From the NCBI RefSeq assembly GCF_001037495.1, contig NZ_KQ089822.1:1178001-1242000 (forward strand): 64,000 nucleotides of DNA, written 5' to 3'. Every line of letters begins with the position of its first letter. Position 1 is the stretch's first letter. Of this stretch, positions 1 to 9,494 are shown piece by piece. The stretch comes from Citrobacter sp. MGH106 (GTDB lineage Bacteria > Pseudomonadota > Gammaproteobacteria > Enterobacterales > Enterobacteriaceae). Below the pieces are notes generated by a model. That model ran no database searches. It was given only the letters and a program-made list of their open reading frames with translations, and was not told the origin of the DNA. The position numbers and the translations under genes are program-made.

Positions 1-406
1 CAGTAACTTTCCGCAAGCCATCATCCAGAATTTCACCCGCAGTAACTTCCACAATCTCCAGCGGATAATCGGTCCAGGAGCCGCTAAGGTGTAATGCGGT
101 CTCGGTAAACTCCCGTAATCCTTTCGGACCGTAGAGTGTCAGTGGCTGAACGTTTCCGGCCATCGAACGGCTACACAATAGCCCGGGTAAGCCAAAGAGG
201 TGATCGCCATGCAGATGGCTGATAAAAATTCGCTCGAGCTTTCCCGGATTAAACGGTGTACTAAGCATCTGGTGCTGCGTCCCTTCGCCGCAATCGAAAA
301 GCCATAGCCCCGCCTGCGTGGGATGTTGCAGATTCAGTAGTATTGCCGTTACATTGCGTGAGCGAGTGGGAACACCCGCAGACGTGCCTAAAAATAGTAA
401 TTCCAT
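1..406 (-). CDS. rbn: Ribonuclease BN/Z (tRNase Z), 5' part only, cut by window edge
   Basis: Reading the minus strand from the ATG at 406 gives about 135 residues beginning [18 protein letters not shown], which matches the start of E. coli ElaC/Rbn; the remaining half or so lies outside the window. The metallo-beta-lactamase zinc motif HLHGDH is at residues 64-69, preceded by the DCGEGTQHQ segment typical of RNase Z. The enzyme is a zinc-dependent cytoplasmic nuclease that matures tRNA 3' ends; in E. coli it has both endo- and exonuclease activity. It is divergent from elaA, with only about 70 bases between the two starts, as in E. coli. The ribosome binding site is weak, so the start rests on family agreement. 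Confidence 0.95.
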   Translation of the reverse strand, partial: MELLFLGTSAGVPTRSRNVTAILLNLQHPTQAGLWLFDCGEGTQHQMLSTPFNPGKLERIFISHLHGDHLFGLPGLLCSRSMAGNVQPLTLYGPKGLREFTETALHLSGSWTDYPLEIVEVTAGEILDDGLRKVT

Positions 407-474
407 CTTTTGCGTTACACTTTTCGCCATCATTGAGGCAGGGTGTTCAGGTTATCACAACAAAGGGGCAGACA

Positions 475-927
475 ATGATTCACTGGCAAGATCTCCACCA
501 TACAGAACTGAACGTCCAGCAACTGTATGCCATTCTTCAGCTTCGCTGCGCGGTGTTTGTCGTTGAGCAACAGTGTCCGTATCAGGATGTGGACGGCGAT
601 GATCTGGTGGGTGAAAACCGTCATATTCTGGGGTGGTATAACGGTCAACTGGTAGCGTATGCGAGGATTCTGAAAAGTGACGAGGATCTGGAGCCGGTAG
701 TGATTGGTCGAGTGATCGTAAGCGAAGCGTTACGTGGTGAAAAACTGGGTCAACAGCTGATGGCGCAGACGTTGGCATCGTGCTCGCAGCACTGGCCGCA
801 CAAGGCGTTATATCTCGGCGCACAGGCACATCTGCAATCCTTTTACGCACGCTTTGGTTTTATGCCGGTAACGGATATCTATGACGAAGATGGTATCCCA
901 CACATAGGCATGGCGCGTGAGGCGTAA
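475..927 (+). CDS. elaA: ElaA, GNAT-family N-acetyltransferase
   Basis: A 150-residue protein beginning MIHWQDLHHTEL, close to the 153 residues of E. coli ElaA. The frame is open upstream to an ATG at 343, but the ATG at 475 follows a good Shine-Dalgarno sequence (aagggg) and matches the family start, while the longer version would overlap rbn. The central part (about residues 60-110) has the GNAT acetyl-CoA-binding pattern: VIGRVIVSEALRG, then EKLGQQLM, corresponding to the Q/R-x-x-G-x-G/A region in degenerate form. It is predicted to be a soluble cytoplasmic acyltransferase. Its physiological substrate is not established. Confidence 0.92.
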   Translation: MIHWQDLHHTELNVQQLYAILQLRCAVFVVEQQCPYQDVDGDDLVGENRHILGWYNGQLVAYARILKSDEDLEPVVIGRVIVSEALRGEKLGQQLMAQTLASCSQHWPHKALYLGAQAHLQSFYARFGFMPVTDIYDEDGIPHIGMAREA

Positions 928-980
928 ATAGCCACTGTTGTCTATAGTTAGTGGATACGTAAATAGAAAGGGAGAATATA

Positions 981-1286
981 ATGTCTTTTCGTTCTGATGA
1001 ATCACGTATTGACGACGACCTGGAACTACTCAGTGAAACGCTGGAAGAAGTGCTGCGTTCATCGGGTGATCCTGCTGACCAGAAGTATCTTGAGCTAAAA
1101 GCGCGCGCTGAGCAGGCGCTGGAGGATGTGAGAAATCGCGTAAGCCATGCCTCTGACAGCTATTATTATCGCGCGAAGCAGGCAGTTTGCCGGGCTGATG
1201 ACTATGTACATGAAAAGCCCTGGCGTGGGATTGGCGTCGGCGCAACGGTCGGTTTAGTGATGGGTTTATTGTTGGCACGGCGATAA
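981..1286 (+). CDS. elaB: ElaB, tail-anchored inner-membrane stress protein (DUF883)
   Basis: This 101-residue protein has the same length as E. coli ElaB. The N-terminal 75 residues are highly charged and helical. The C-terminus is a glycine-rich hydrophobic segment (about residues 82-99) ending in ARR, which is the tail anchor of the YqjD/ElaB/YgaM family. In E. coli these proteins sit in the inner membrane, bind ribosomes through the N-terminal part and are induced in stationary phase under RpoS. A strong Shine-Dalgarno sequence (aaagggag) precedes the ATG. The gene is followed directly by a hairpin terminator, so it is probably the end of its own transcript, separate from menF. Confidence 0.95.
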   Translation: MSFRSDESRIDDDLELLSETLEEVLRSSGDPADQKYLELKARAEQALEDVRNRVSHASDSYYYRAKQAVCRADDYVHEKPWRGIGVGATVGLVMGLLLARR

Positions 1287-1311
1287 ATTCAGCACCCTCT
1301 TCGCAATAGTA

Positions 1312-1342
1312 AGTACTCCCTAAACGGGGGTACTGCTTTTTC
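1312..1342 (+). terminator. Rho-independent terminator after elaB
   Basis: A 9-bp stem (AGTACTCCC pairing with GGGGGTACT, one T-G pair) with a 5-base loop is followed by GC and a T-run, 26 bases after the elaB stop. It separates elaB from menF. The short motif AGTACCCC recurs just downstream, inside the presumed menF promoter. Confidence 0.8.
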
Positions 1343-1356
1343 TGTTCAGTACCCCG

Positions 1357-1362
1357 TATAAT
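1357..1362 (+). promoter_or_regulatory. Probable -10 element of the menF promoter
   Basis: A perfect TATAAT lies 28 bases upstream of the menF start, immediately after the elaB terminator. No good -35 hexamer is visible at the right distance, where the T-run of the terminator sits. The location fits a promoter for the men operon; the start point is inferred. Confidence 0.5.
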
Positions 1363-1390
1363 GAGAGGTTTTTAACAGGGAGAGGTCCGC

Positions 1391-2689
1391 GTGCATTCAA
1401 TCACTACTGCGCTGGAAAGTCTGATGCGCCATTTGTCGCAAGAGATACCAGCAGCACCTGGAATTCGTATTTACGATATACCTTTCCCGCTGAACGATGC
1501 ATTTGACGCTTTAGGATGGCTGGCCAGCCAACCCGTCTGGCCGCAGTTTTACTGGCAGCAGCGTAACGGCGATGAAGAAGCTGCTGTGCTGGGAGCTACC
1601 GCCACATTCTCTTCTCTCGAATCTGCCCAGCAGTTTTTACGCCAGCATGAAGATAATCCAGAACTACGGATCTGGGGATTGAATGCGTTCGAGCCTCAAC
1701 GCGGTAATCTACTGTTACCCCGTCTGGAGTGGCGACGCTGCGCAGGAATGGCGACTTTACGGTTACATCTTTATAGTGATGTTTCTCTGCGCGAAGATGC
1801 TGCGCGTGCTGGCGCATTTCTCTCAGCACTTGCCAGTGTTAAGCCACTTCCCACATTGCGCCTGAATTTGATCGGTGAACAGCACTGGCCTGATAAAGCT
1901 GGCTGGACACGCCTGATTGAACTTGCCACGCAAACCATCGCCAGAGAAGATCTCGATAAAGTGGTGCTGGCGAGGGCCACCGATTTACAGTTCTCTCATC
2001 CGGTGCATGCCGCAGCGGTAATGGCTTCAAGCCGTCGTTTAAACCTCAACTGCTACCATTTCTTTATGGCATTCTCCGCCGAATGCGCTTTTCTTGGTTC
2101 GTCTCCCGAACGCCTGTGGCGGCGGCGTGACACCGCTTTGCGCACCGAAGCGCTGGCCGGAACTGTCGCTAATCATCCTGACGATCACCGGGCCTGGCAG
2201 CTTGGCGAATGGCTAATGAAAGATGATAAAAACCAGCGTGAGAATATGCTGGTGGTGGAAGATATCTGCCAGCGGTTACAGAACTGCACGCAAACGCTCG
2301 ACGTGCTTCCCCCGCAGGTGCTTAGATTACGCAAAGTGCAGCATTTGCGGCGTTGTATCTGGACGGCATTGAATCAGCCAGATGACGCGCTTTGCCTGAT
2401 GCAGCTACAGCCGACGGCCGCCGTGGCAGGTATTCCGCGCGAGCTGGCGCGCGAGTTTATCCAGCATCATGAACCTTTTGAACGCGAATGGTATGCCGGA
2501 TCTGCGGGATATCTCTCTCTGAGCCAAAGCGAGTTTTGCGTATCGTTACGTTCTGCGAAAATTAATGCAAACGTGGTACGCCTGTATGCCGGGGCGGGGA
2601 TCGTGCGTGGCTCAGATCCAGAGCAGGAATGGCAGGAAATAGACAATAAAGCGGCAGGGTTACGTACTTTATTACAGATGGAAGGATAA
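1391..2689 (+). CDS. menF: Isochorismate synthase MenF
   Basis: A 432-residue protein (431 in E. coli) starting with GTG, preceded by a Shine-Dalgarno sequence (gggagagg). It converts chorismate to isochorismate, the first committed step of menaquinone synthesis, in the cytoplasm with Mg2+. The C-terminal chorismate-binding domain (from about residue 170) shows the family signatures: ELDKVVLAR-type lysine region (here DLDKVVLAR), FLGSSPERL, TEALAGT, and the C-terminal RLYAGAGIVRGSDPEQEW segment that holds the metal-binding glutamate. The gene is the first of the men operon and is separated from menD by 87 bases. That gap has a TATACT sequence at 2742-2747 that could be part of an internal menD promoter. 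Confidence 0.97.
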   Translation: MHSITTALESLMRHLSQEIPAAPGIRIYDIPFPLNDAFDALGWLASQPVWPQFYWQQRNGDEEAAVLGATATFSSLESAQQFLRQHEDNPELRIWGLNAFEPQRGNLLLPRLEWRRCAGMATLRLHLYSDVSLREDAARAGAFLSALASVKPLPTLRLNLIGEQHWPDKAGWTRLIELATQTIAREDLDKVVLARATDLQFSHPVHAAAVMASSRRLNLNCYHFFMAFSAECAFLGSSPERLWRRRDTALRTEALAGTVANHPDDHRAWQLGEWLMKDDKNQRENMLVVEDICQRLQNCTQTLDVLPPQVLRLRKVQHLRRCIWTALNQPDDALCLMQLQPTAAVAGIPRELAREFIQHHEPFEREWYAGSAGYLSLSQSEFCVSLRSAKINANVVRLYAGAGIVRGSDPEQEWQEIDNKAAGLRTLLQMEG

Positions 2690-2776
2690 TGATTTCGTGT
2701 ATATTCCCGACTCATATCAAAAATCCATTTATTCGATTCTTTATACTGTGTCGCAATATTGATACCGGACAATCTC

Positions 2777-4447
2777 ATGTCAGTAAGCGCATTTAACCGA
2801 CGCTGGGCGGCGGTCATTCTGGAAGCACTCACTCGCCACGGCGTCAGGCATGTTTGCATTGCGCCTGGCTCACGTTCGACGCCGTTGACTCTGGCTGCAG
2901 CGGAAAACTCTGCTTTTATACACCATACGCATTTTGACGAGCGTGGGCTTGGGCATCTGGCTTTAGGGCTGGCAAAGGTCAGCAGACAACCTGTTGCAGT
3001 GATTGTGACCTCCGGCACGGCAGTGGCGAATTTGTATCCGGCGCTGATCGAAGCGGGTCTGACCGGTGAAAAACTGATTTTACTTACGGCGGACAGGCCG
3101 CCAGAACTGATTGATTGCGGGGCGAATCAGGCGATTCGCCAGGCGGGTATGTTTGCCTCACATCCATCGCATACGCTCTCTTTACCACGTCCAACGCAGG
3201 ATATTCCGGCAAGCTGGCTGGTTTCCACCATTGATAACGCATTAGCCTCACTGCATAGCGGCGCAGTACACATAAATTGCCCGTTTGCAGAACCGCTGTA
3301 TGGCGATATGGACGAAACTGGCGTTGAGTGGCAACAGCGCCTTGGTGACTGGTGGCAGGATGACAAACCGTGGCTGAGCGAATCACGTCGGCTGGAAAGT
3401 GATAAGCAGCGTGACTGGTTTTTCTGGCGACAAAAACGTGGCGTGGTGATTGCCGGTCGCATGAGTGCGGAAGAGGGCAAGAAAGTTGCACTCTGGGCGC
3501 AGACGTTAGGCTGGCCGCTGATTGGCGATGTATTGTCGCAAACCGGGCAACCGTTGCCATGTGCCGATCTGTGGCTGGGTAATGCAAAAGCGGTGGCTGA
3601 GTTACAGCAGGCGCAGATTGTGGTGCAGCTCGGCAGTAGCCTGACCGGGAAACGTCTGCTGCAGTGGCAGGCCAGTTGCGATCCGCAGGAATACTGGATT
3701 GTCGATAATATCGAAGGACGTCTGGATCCGGCTCATCATCGTGGACGCCGGTTAGTCGCGAAGATAAGTGACTGGCTGGAACTGCATCCGGCTGAGAAGC
3801 GTCAGCCCTGGTGCGTGGAGATTCCACGTCTCGCAGAACAATCCTGGCAAGCGGTGGTGGCACGTCGTGATACCTTCGGAGAAGCACAACTGGCGCACCG
3901 CATTCGGGATTATCTACCTGAACAGGGACAGCTGTTTGTGGGTAATAGTCTGGTGGTGCGTCTGATAGACGCACTGTCGCAGCTTCCTGTCGGTTATCCG
4001 GTTTACAGCAATCGTGGGGCGAGCGGTATCGACGGTTTGTTGTCTACAGCCGCGGGCGTACAACGCGCCAGCGCGAAATCGACGCTGGCTATTGTCGGCG
4101 ATTTATCCGCGCTGTATGACCTGAATGCACTGGCGTTATTACGCAAGGTCTCTGCTCCGTTCGTATTGATTGTGGTGAATAATAACGGCGGTCAGATTTT
4201 CTCACTACTGCCAACGCCACAAAGCGAACGCGAACGATTCTATCTGATGCCGCAGAACGTCCACTTTGATCACGCGGCAGCCATGTTCAACCTGAAATAT
4301 CACCGACCGGAAAGCTGGGAGCAGCTGGAAAGCGCGCTGGCGAATGCCTGGCGAACCCCTGCAGCAACGGTGATTGAGCTGGTAGTGAATGAAACTGACG
4401 GGGCGCAAACTCTGCAGCAACTGCTGGCACAGGTGAGCCATCTATGA
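2777..4447 (+). CDS. menD: SEPHCHC synthase MenD (ThDP-dependent)
   Basis: A 556-residue protein identical in length to E. coli MenD. It condenses 2-oxoglutarate-derived succinic semialdehyde-ThDP with isochorismate to give SEPHCHC, the second step of menaquinone synthesis. The start [10 protein letters not shown] was chosen from family agreement; the frame is open for six further codons, and the Shine-Dalgarno sequence is poor at both candidates. The ThDP-activating glutamate is Glu55 in HFDERGLGH. The C-terminal pyrophosphate/Mg2+ domain has [12 protein letters not shown] followed by NNNGGQIF, the family form of the GDG-N(x)n-NN motif. It overlaps menH by four bases (ATGA), so the two are probably translationally coupled. 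Confidence 0.97.
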   Translation: MSVSAFNRRWAAVILEALTRHGVRHVCIAPGSRSTPLTLAAAENSAFIHHTHFDERGLGHLALGLAKVSRQPVAVIVTSGTAVANLYPALIEAGLTGEKLILLTADRPPELIDCGANQAIRQAGMFASHPSHTLSLPRPTQDIPASWLVSTIDNALASLHSGAVHINCPFAEPLYGDMDETGVEWQQRLGDWWQDDKPWLSESRRLESDKQRDWFFWRQKRGVVIAGRMSAEEGKKVALWAQTLGWPLIGDVLSQTGQPLPCADLWLGNAKAVAELQQAQIVVQLGSSLTGKRLLQWQASCDPQEYWIVDNIEGRLDPAHHRGRRLVAKISDWLELHPAEKRQPWCVEIPRLAEQSWQAVVARRDTFGEAQLAHRIRDYLPEQGQLFVGNSLVVRLIDALSQLPVGYPVYSNRGASGIDGLLSTAAGVQRASAKSTLAIVGDLSALYDLNALALLRKVSAPFVLIVVNNNGGQIFSLLPTPQSERERFYLMPQNVHFDHAAAMFNLKYHRPESWEQLESALANAWRTPAATVIELVVNETDGAQTLQQLLAQVSHL

Positions 4448-5202
4448 TCCTGCACGCGCAGGCGAATGAGGGCCAGACGGGTTATCCCTGGCTGGTTTTC
4501 CTGCACGGATTCTCAGGTGATTGTCAGGAATGGCAAACGGTCGGCGAGACGTTTCAAAACTACTCGCGATTGTACATCGATCTGCCAGGACACGGCGGTT
4601 CTGCTGACATTCGCGTGAGGGGCTTTGATGACGTCAGTGAATTGCTGCGTAATACTTTATTTAGTTACAACATACTTAACTACTGGTTGGTGGGATATTC
4701 TCTTGGCGGCAGAGTCGCGATGATGGCGGCCTGCCAGGGGATGCCGGGGCTTTGCGGATTGGTTGTTGAAGGTGGACATCCTGGGCTACAACGCGAAGAT
4801 GAGCGGATTCAGCGTCGTCTCTCAGATGGCCGCTGGGCCGCACGTTTTCGCCGGGAACCGTTGCGTGATGTGTTTAATGACTGGTATCAACAGCCAGTTT
4901 TCGCCTCGTTAAGCCCTGTACAACGACAGGCGCTCGTGGCGCTGCGCAGCCATAATAATGGTGTTACGTTGGCTGCAATGCTGGAGGCTACCTCGCTTGC
5001 CGTCCAACCTGATTTACGTGCGCAACTCACTACGTGCACATTTCCGTTTTATTATTTATGTGGTGAACGTGACGATAAATTCCGCGCTTTGGCGACGGAA
5101 ATGTCTGTACCGAACCATGTGATTCGTAACGCCGGACACAACGCGCATCGGGATAATCCCGCAGGCGTGGTGGACTGTCTGGCTCAGATTCTGCGTCGCT
5201 GA
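4444..5202 (+). CDS. menH: SHCHC synthase MenH (alpha/beta hydrolase)
   Basis: A 252-residue alpha/beta-hydrolase of the usual length. It eliminates pyruvate from SEPHCHC to form SHCHC. The nucleophile elbow is GYSLGG with Ser86. The acid and base residues of the triad lie in the C-terminal CGERDDKF and [11 protein letters not shown] segments (Asp about 210, His about 232). An N-terminal [10 protein letters not shown] supplies the oxyanion-hole region. The start codon overlaps the menD stop, and menB follows after 14 bases with its own strong Shine-Dalgarno sequence. Older annotation called this family a menaquinone thioesterase; the synthase function is the one established for E. coli. Confidence 0.96.
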   Translation: MILHAQANEGQTGYPWLVFLHGFSGDCQEWQTVGETFQNYSRLYIDLPGHGGSADIRVRGFDDVSELLRNTLFSYNILNYWLVGYSLGGRVAMMAACQGMPGLCGLVVEGGHPGLQREDERIQRRLSDGRWAARFRREPLRDVFNDWYQQPVFASLSPVQRQALVALRSHNNGVTLAAMLEATSLAVQPDLRAQLTTCTFPFYYLCGERDDKFRALATEMSVPNHVIRNAGHNAHRDNPAGVVDCLAQILRR

Positions 5203-5216
5203 CTAAAGGACATTTT

Positions 5217-6074
5217 ATGATCTATCCTGATGAAACAATGCTTTACGCACCGGTAGAATGGCTCGATTGCTCTGAAGGCTACACCGACATTCGCTACGAA
5301 AAATCCACCGACGGTATCGCAAAAATCACCATTAATCGTCCGCAGGTACGCAACGCATTTCGCCCTGTTACCGTTAAAGAGATGATTCAGGCGCTGGCGG
5401 ATGCACGTTATGACGATAACATTGGCGTGATTATCCTGACGGGTGCTGGCGACAAAGCGTTCTGCGCGGGCGGCGATCAGAAAGTGCGCGGTGACTACGG
5501 CGGATACCAGGATGACTCCGGTGTGCATCACCTGAACGTGCTGGACTTCCAGCGTCAGATTCGTACCTGTCCGAAGCCTGTTGTGGCGATGGTTGCGGGT
5601 TATTCCATTGGCGGTGGCCACGTGCTGCACATGATGTGTGACCTGACTATTGCAGCAGAAAACGCCATCTTCGGTCAGACTGGACCAAAAGTCGGTTCAT
5701 TCGACGGTGGTTGGGGTGCCTCTTACATGGCGCGCATTGTCGGCCAGAAAAAAGCGCGTGAAATCTGGTTCCTGTGCCGTCAGTACGATGCAAAACAGGC
5801 GCTGGATATGGGCCTGGTCAATACCGTGGTTCCGCTGGCGGATCTGGAAAAAGAGACCGTACGCTGGTGTCGCGAAATGCTGCAAAACAGCCCGATGGCG
5901 CTGCGTTGCCTGAAAGCTGCGCTGAACGCTGATTGTGATGGTCAGGCGGGTCTGCAAGAACTGGCTGGTAACGCCACCATGCTGTTCTACATGACGGAAG
6001 AAGGACAGGAAGGCCGTAACGCCTTTAACCAGAAACGTCAGCCTGACTTCAGCAAATTCAAACGGAATCCGTAA
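5217..6074 (+). CDS. menB: 1,4-dihydroxy-2-naphthoyl-CoA synthase MenB
   Basis: A 285-residue crotonase-superfamily enzyme, the length of E. coli MenB. It cyclises o-succinylbenzoyl-CoA to DHNA-CoA (Dieckmann reaction). The oxyanion hole is formed by the [15 protein letters not shown] region and by [10 protein letters not shown]. The GGWGAS segment near residue 156 is the bicarbonate-binding type I MenB signature, so bicarbonate is expected to be a cofactor. The start codon follows aaaggac. The last base of the stop is the first base of the menC start (TAATG), which suggests coupled translation. Confidence 0.97.
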   Translation: MIYPDETMLYAPVEWLDCSEGYTDIRYEKSTDGIAKITINRPQVRNAFRPVTVKEMIQALADARYDDNIGVIILTGAGDKAFCAGGDQKVRGDYGGYQDDSGVHHLNVLDFQRQIRTCPKPVVAMVAGYSIGGGHVLHMMCDLTIAAENAIFGQTGPKVGSFDGGWGASYMARIVGQKKAREIWFLCRQYDAKQALDMGLVNTVVPLADLEKETVRWCREMLQNSPMALRCLKAALNADCDGQAGLQELAGNATMLFYMTEEGQEGRNAFNQKRQPDFSKFKRNP

Positions 6075-7036
6075 TGCGTAGCGCGCAGGTATACCGCTGG
6101 AAGATCCCCATGGACGCGGGGGTGATTCTGCGCGACAGGCGGTTAAAAACGCGTGACGGGCTGTACGTTTGTCTTCGTGACGGCGAGCACGAAGGGTGGG
6201 GAGAGATCTCCCCACTGCCGGGCTTCAGCCAGGAAACCTGGGAAGAGGCGCAAACTGCGCTGCTGAGCTGGGTAAACGGCTGGTTACAGGGGGATTCAAC
6301 CTTACCGTCGATGCCTTCGGTGGCCTTTGGTGCAAGCTGTGCGCTGGCTGAACTTGAGGGGGCATTGCCTGATGCGGCGGACTATCGCGCTGCGCCGTTG
6401 TGTACGGGCGATCCTGACGATCTGGTTTTGCAGCTGGCAGACATGCCGGGCGAGAAGGTCGCGAAGGTGAAAGTCGGTCTGTATGAAGCGGTACGCGACG
6501 GCATGGTCGTCAACCTGTTGCTTGAGGCGATCCCCACGTTACATCTGCGTCTTGATGCTAACCGTGCCTGGACGCCGCTTAAAGCGCAGCAGTTCGCGAA
6601 ATATGTTAATCCGGAGTATCGCGCGCGCATTGCTTTTCTCGAAGAGCCGTGTAAAACCCGCGACGATTCGCGCGCGTTTGCTCGCGAAACCGGGATTAGC
6701 ATCGCCTGGGATGAAAGCCTGCGTGAAGCAGACTTTACCTTTATAGCTGAAGAGGGTGTGAGTGCGGTCGTCATCAAACCAACGCTCACCGGCAGTCTGG
6801 ATAAGGTTCGCGAACAGGTTGAGGCGGCGCACGCGCTGGGGCTTACTGCAGTAATCAGTTCGTCTATTGAGTCGAGTCTGGGCTTAACTCAACTGGCCCG
6901 GATTGCCGCCTGGCTGACGCCACAGACCATTCCTGGTCTGGATACGCTTAGTCTGATGCAATGCCAGCAGGTACGCAGCTGGCCGGGCAGCATGTTGCCG
7001 TGTGTCGACGTTGATTCTTTGGAACGGTTGTTATGA
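6074..7036 (+). CDS. menC: o-Succinylbenzoate synthase MenC (enolase superfamily)
   Basis: A 320-residue protein, exactly the E. coli length. It dehydrates SHCHC to o-succinylbenzoate. All catalytic residues known from E. coli OSBS fall at the same positions: Lys133 in KVKVG, metal ligands Asp161 (RLDANRAW), Glu190 (FLEEP) and Asp213 (AWDES), and Lys235 in VIKPT. The protein is therefore expected to be active. It sits between menB and menE with overlaps on both sides (one base and four bases), so the last three men genes are one translational unit. Confidence 0.97.
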   Translation: MRSAQVYRWKIPMDAGVILRDRRLKTRDGLYVCLRDGEHEGWGEISPLPGFSQETWEEAQTALLSWVNGWLQGDSTLPSMPSVAFGASCALAELEGALPDAADYRAAPLCTGDPDDLVLQLADMPGEKVAKVKVGLYEAVRDGMVVNLLLEAIPTLHLRLDANRAWTPLKAQQFAKYVNPEYRARIAFLEEPCKTRDDSRAFARETGISIAWDESLREADFTFIAEEGVSAVVIKPTLTGSLDKVREQVEAAHALGLTAVISSSIESSLGLTQLARIAAWLTPQTIPGLDTLSLMQCQQVRSWPGSMLPCVDVDSLERLL

Positions 7037-8400
7037 TCTTCCCTGACTGGCCGTGGCGTCACTGGCGGCAGGTTCGGGGAGATGCGCCAGCCTTACGCCT
7101 CAATGATGAGGTGCTAAGCTGGCGAGATCTCTGCACCCGGGTGGACGCTCTGGCTACAGGGTTTGCCGCTCAGGGTGTGGAAGAGGGCGATGGCGTACTG
7201 TTGCGAGCCTGGAATCATCCCCGGTCTCTGATGGCCTGGCTGGCATTGTTGCAGTGCGGAGCCCGGGTTTTACCTGTGAATCCACAACTGCCTCGGTCAT
7301 TGCTGGAGACATTGGTACCTGATTTAACGCTGTATTTTGCGCTGAATCTGGAAGGCGACGATACATTTTCAGCGCTGACGCCACTGCGAATGCGCGAACA
7401 GTCTGGCGAGTATGCTGTCGCCTGGCTGCCCCAGCGTTTGAGCTCGATGACGTTAACCTCCGGTTCAACCGGGTTACCTAAGGCGGCTGTCCATACCTGC
7501 GAGGCTCATCTGGCTAGCGCACAGGGCGTGCTGTCGCTTATCCCGTTTGGTACAAAAGATGACTGGCTGCTCTCACTGCCGTTATTTCATGTATCTGGTC
7601 AGGGTATTCTTTGGCGCTGGCTGTTTGCGGGCGCGCGAATAACCGTGCGTGACAAGCAGCCGCTGGAACAGATGTTGATTGGCTGTACCCATGCCTCGCT
7701 CGTGCCCACACAGCTCTGGCGTTTGCTGGTGAATAAAACACCGGTAACGCTGAAAGCCGTATTGCTGGGAGGTGCGGCAATCCCCGTTGAACTGACTGAA
7801 CAGGCGCGCGAGCACGGGATTCGTTGTTGGTGCGGTTACGGGCTGACGGAATTTGCCTCTACGGTTTGCGCAAAAGAAGCGGATGGTCTGGGCGATGTAG
7901 GCTCCCCTTTGCCGGGCAGAGAAGTCAGAATTGTTAATGATGAAGTCTGGCTGCGAGCCGCCAGTATGGCACAAGGGTACTGGCGTAACGGGAAACTTAA
8001 CCCACTGGTTAATGCTGAAGGCTGGTTTGCCACCCGCGACCGTGGGGTATTTAATGACGGTAAGTTAACCATTGTCGGCCGCCTGGATAATCTGTTCTTT
8101 AGCGGTGGGGAAGGTATCCAGCCAGAAGAGGTGGAGCGCGTGATTACGTCGCATCCGCAGGTTCTGCAAGCCTTTATTGTTCCGGTAGAAGACAGAGAGT
8201 TTGGGCATCGCCCGGTAGCAGTCGTTGAATATGACGCTGACGCTGGAAAAATTGACCTTGCCGAATGGATTAACGATAAGTTGGCGCGTTTTCAGCAGCC
8301 GGTGCGTTGGCTGACATTACCGCCAGAGCTGAAAACCGGTGGTATTAAAGTTTCTCGCCGTGCGTTGCTTGACTGGGTTCGTGCCAACGATAAAGATTAA
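7033..8400 (+). CDS. menE: o-Succinylbenzoate-CoA ligase MenE
   Basis: A 455-residue acyl-CoA synthetase (451 in E. coli), ANL superfamily. It activates o-succinylbenzoate with ATP and CoA, providing the MenB substrate. The adenylate-forming A3 motif [11 protein letters not shown] is at residues 140-150. The [10 protein letters not shown] segment is the A5-type motif, [20 protein letters not shown] marks the hinge to the C-terminal domain, and the catalytic lysine is expected in [12 protein letters not shown] near the end. The start overlaps menC by four bases. This is the last men gene; no clear terminator is visible in the 106 bases before pmrD. Confidence 0.96.
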   Translation: MIFPDWPWRHWRQVRGDAPALRLNDEVLSWRDLCTRVDALATGFAAQGVEEGDGVLLRAWNHPRSLMAWLALLQCGARVLPVNPQLPRSLLETLVPDLTLYFALNLEGDDTFSALTPLRMREQSGEYAVAWLPQRLSSMTLTSGSTGLPKAAVHTCEAHLASAQGVLSLIPFGTKDDWLLSLPLFHVSGQGILWRWLFAGARITVRDKQPLEQMLIGCTHASLVPTQLWRLLVNKTPVTLKAVLLGGAAIPVELTEQAREHGIRCWCGYGLTEFASTVCAKEADGLGDVGSPLPGREVRIVNDEVWLRAASMAQGYWRNGKLNPLVNAEGWFATRDRGVFNDGKLTIVGRLDNLFFSGGEGIQPEEVERVITSHPQVLQAFIVPVEDREFGHRPVAVVEYDADAGKIDLAEWINDKLARFQQPVRWLTLPPELKTGGIKVSRRALLDWVRANDKD

Positions 8401-8506
8401 GGCCGCATTCATTTTACATCTCATTTTGCCATTCCATACCCATTGTTGTTTTGTTTATCTGCTAAAGCGTAACTTGTTATGATATTTATTAACAAACAGG
8501 TGCGCT

Positions 8507-8770
8507 ATGGAATGGCATGTGAAGAAGTCTTGCTGTCTCAAAAAGACAGGGAAAATTTATATCGTAATTTGCGATAGCGGCGGCTCACTGAAGATGCTGG
8601 CTGAGGCGCAAACCTCTGAGCGGGTTAATGTCGGCGATCTTCTTTCACCGCTGAAAGATGCTTTGTATTGTATTAATCTTGATACATCACGGGTGATTAA
8701 AATAATAGATGCCAGACAATACCACTGTGACGACTGGCAGCGTCTGTTGCATCTGTCTGAGGGCAAATAA
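8507..8770 (+). CDS. pmrD: PmrD, connector between PhoPQ and PmrAB
   Basis: An 87-residue protein with the PmrD pattern: MEWHVKKS at the start, CDSGGSLKMLAEA, GDLLSPL, YCIN, and the C-terminal IIDARQYHCDDWQRL. It resembles Salmonella PmrD (85 residues). In Salmonella PmrD is made under PhoP control and protects phosphorylated PmrA from dephosphorylation, so low Mg2+ can switch on the arn operon. A TATGAT -10-like element lies at 8478-8483. A TGTTTA half-site at 8452-8457 resembles one half of a PhoP box, but its partner is poor. The gene is convergent with arnF, with two bases between the stops. It is rather variable between genera, so connector activity here is inferred. Confidence 0.9.
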   Translation: MEWHVKKSCCLKKTGKIYIVICDSGGSLKMLAEAQTSERVNVGDLLSPLKDALYCINLDTSRVIKIIDARQYHCDDWQRLLHLSEGK

Positions 8771-8772
8771 CC

Positions 8773-9159
8773 TCAGGAAGCCTGTCCGGGAGAAGGCAGA
8801 AAAATCATCATCAGCCCTGCCATGATGCACAACACTCCAGCAAACGCCTTCAATGAGAAAGTCCCCTGCCAGCCGGGTAAAATCATCGATGCTACCCATA
8901 CCAGCACATAGCTGAGGCTGAGCAGGGCATATGCTTTGCTCAGAGCCAGCTGGTGCAGGGCTTTATGCCAGCAGATAACTGACAGTAAATACCCCAACAG
9001 ACCGGCATACAGGGCTAGCGCCCCGATGCTGGTGGACAATAAAGCGGATATAAACGCCTGCGGATATTGTATCGGCGGCAGACTATCCATCGCATAACCC
9101 AGACTTAGTTGAGCGGCAGAAGTAATGAAAACGCTGCACAAACCCCAAAATATGCCCAT
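8773..9159 (-). CDS. arnF: ArnF, subunit of the undecaprenyl-phosphate-L-Ara4N flippase
   Basis: A 128-residue small multidrug resistance-like membrane protein, the same length as E. coli ArnF. It has four predicted transmembrane helices, with conserved [16 protein letters not shown] and [12 protein letters not shown]. With ArnE it is thought to flip undecaprenyl-phosphate-Ara4N across the inner membrane. The frame is open far upstream to 9441, but the family start MGIFWGL at 9159 overlaps the arnE stop by one base (TAATG), which is the usual operon join. It is the last gene of the arn operon. Confidence 0.94.
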   Translation of the reverse strand: MGIFWGLCSVFITSAAQLSLGYAMDSLPPIQYPQAFISALLSTSIGALALYAGLLGYLLSVICWHKALHQLALSKAYALLSLSYVLVWVASMILPGWQGTFSLKAFAGVLCIMAGLMMIFLPSPGQAS

Positions 9160-9494
9160 TACACCGCGCTCCCAAGAATAAAGATGCCGGTGATGAGCAG
9201 CCCAACCCCCAGCCAGTGACGCCTTGTGACAGGTTCGCGCCAGATTTTCCATGCAGCCAGTGTGACCCATACAAAGTTGAGACTCAGCATCGGATAGGCG
9301 ATGCCGACGGGAATGTTCTGCAATACTGCCATCCAGAGCAGCATAGCCAGACCCAGACAGGCCAGAGCCAGGACAACCCACCGCGTAATATGACGTTTTC
9401 GCGCGTGGACGGGTACCGGGCGAGTGGCCTGCTTCTGGCATAGTTGTCCGCAGACGCTGAGCAGGCTGGTAAGAACCAGGATTATCCAGATCAT
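9159..9494 (-). CDS. arnE: ArnE, subunit of the undecaprenyl-phosphate-L-Ara4N flippase
   Basis: A 111-residue EamA/SMR-like membrane protein, the E. coli length, with four hydrophobic segments and the conserved [19 protein letters not shown] stretch. It is the partner of ArnF in moving the L-Ara4N lipid carrier to the periplasmic face, where ArnT uses it. It overlaps arnT by four bases and arnF by one. The assignment as a flippase subunit comes from work on E. coli; the sequence itself shows only a small multi-pass membrane protein of the right family and place. Confidence 0.95.
   Translation of the reverse strand: MIWIILVLTSLLSVCGQLCQKQATRPVPVHARKRHITRWVVLALACLGLAMLLWMAVLQNIPVGIAYPMLSLNFVWVTLAAWKIWREPVTRRHWLGVGLLITGIFILGSAV

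Noticed and set aside
3084..3974. A 296-codon open frame antisense to menD
   Set aside because: menD is intact and highly conserved in this stretch. The antisense product is Pro/Arg/Ser-rich and resembles nothing I know.
8440..8460. A PhoP box upstream of pmrD
   Set aside because: Only one half-site (TGTTTA) is good; the other half at the right spacing agrees at two of six positions, and the distance to the -10 element is too large.
9160..9441. An N-terminal extension of arnF by 94 codons
   Set aside because: It overlaps arnE, whose sequence is a standard ArnE. The TAATG join and the family length support the short form.
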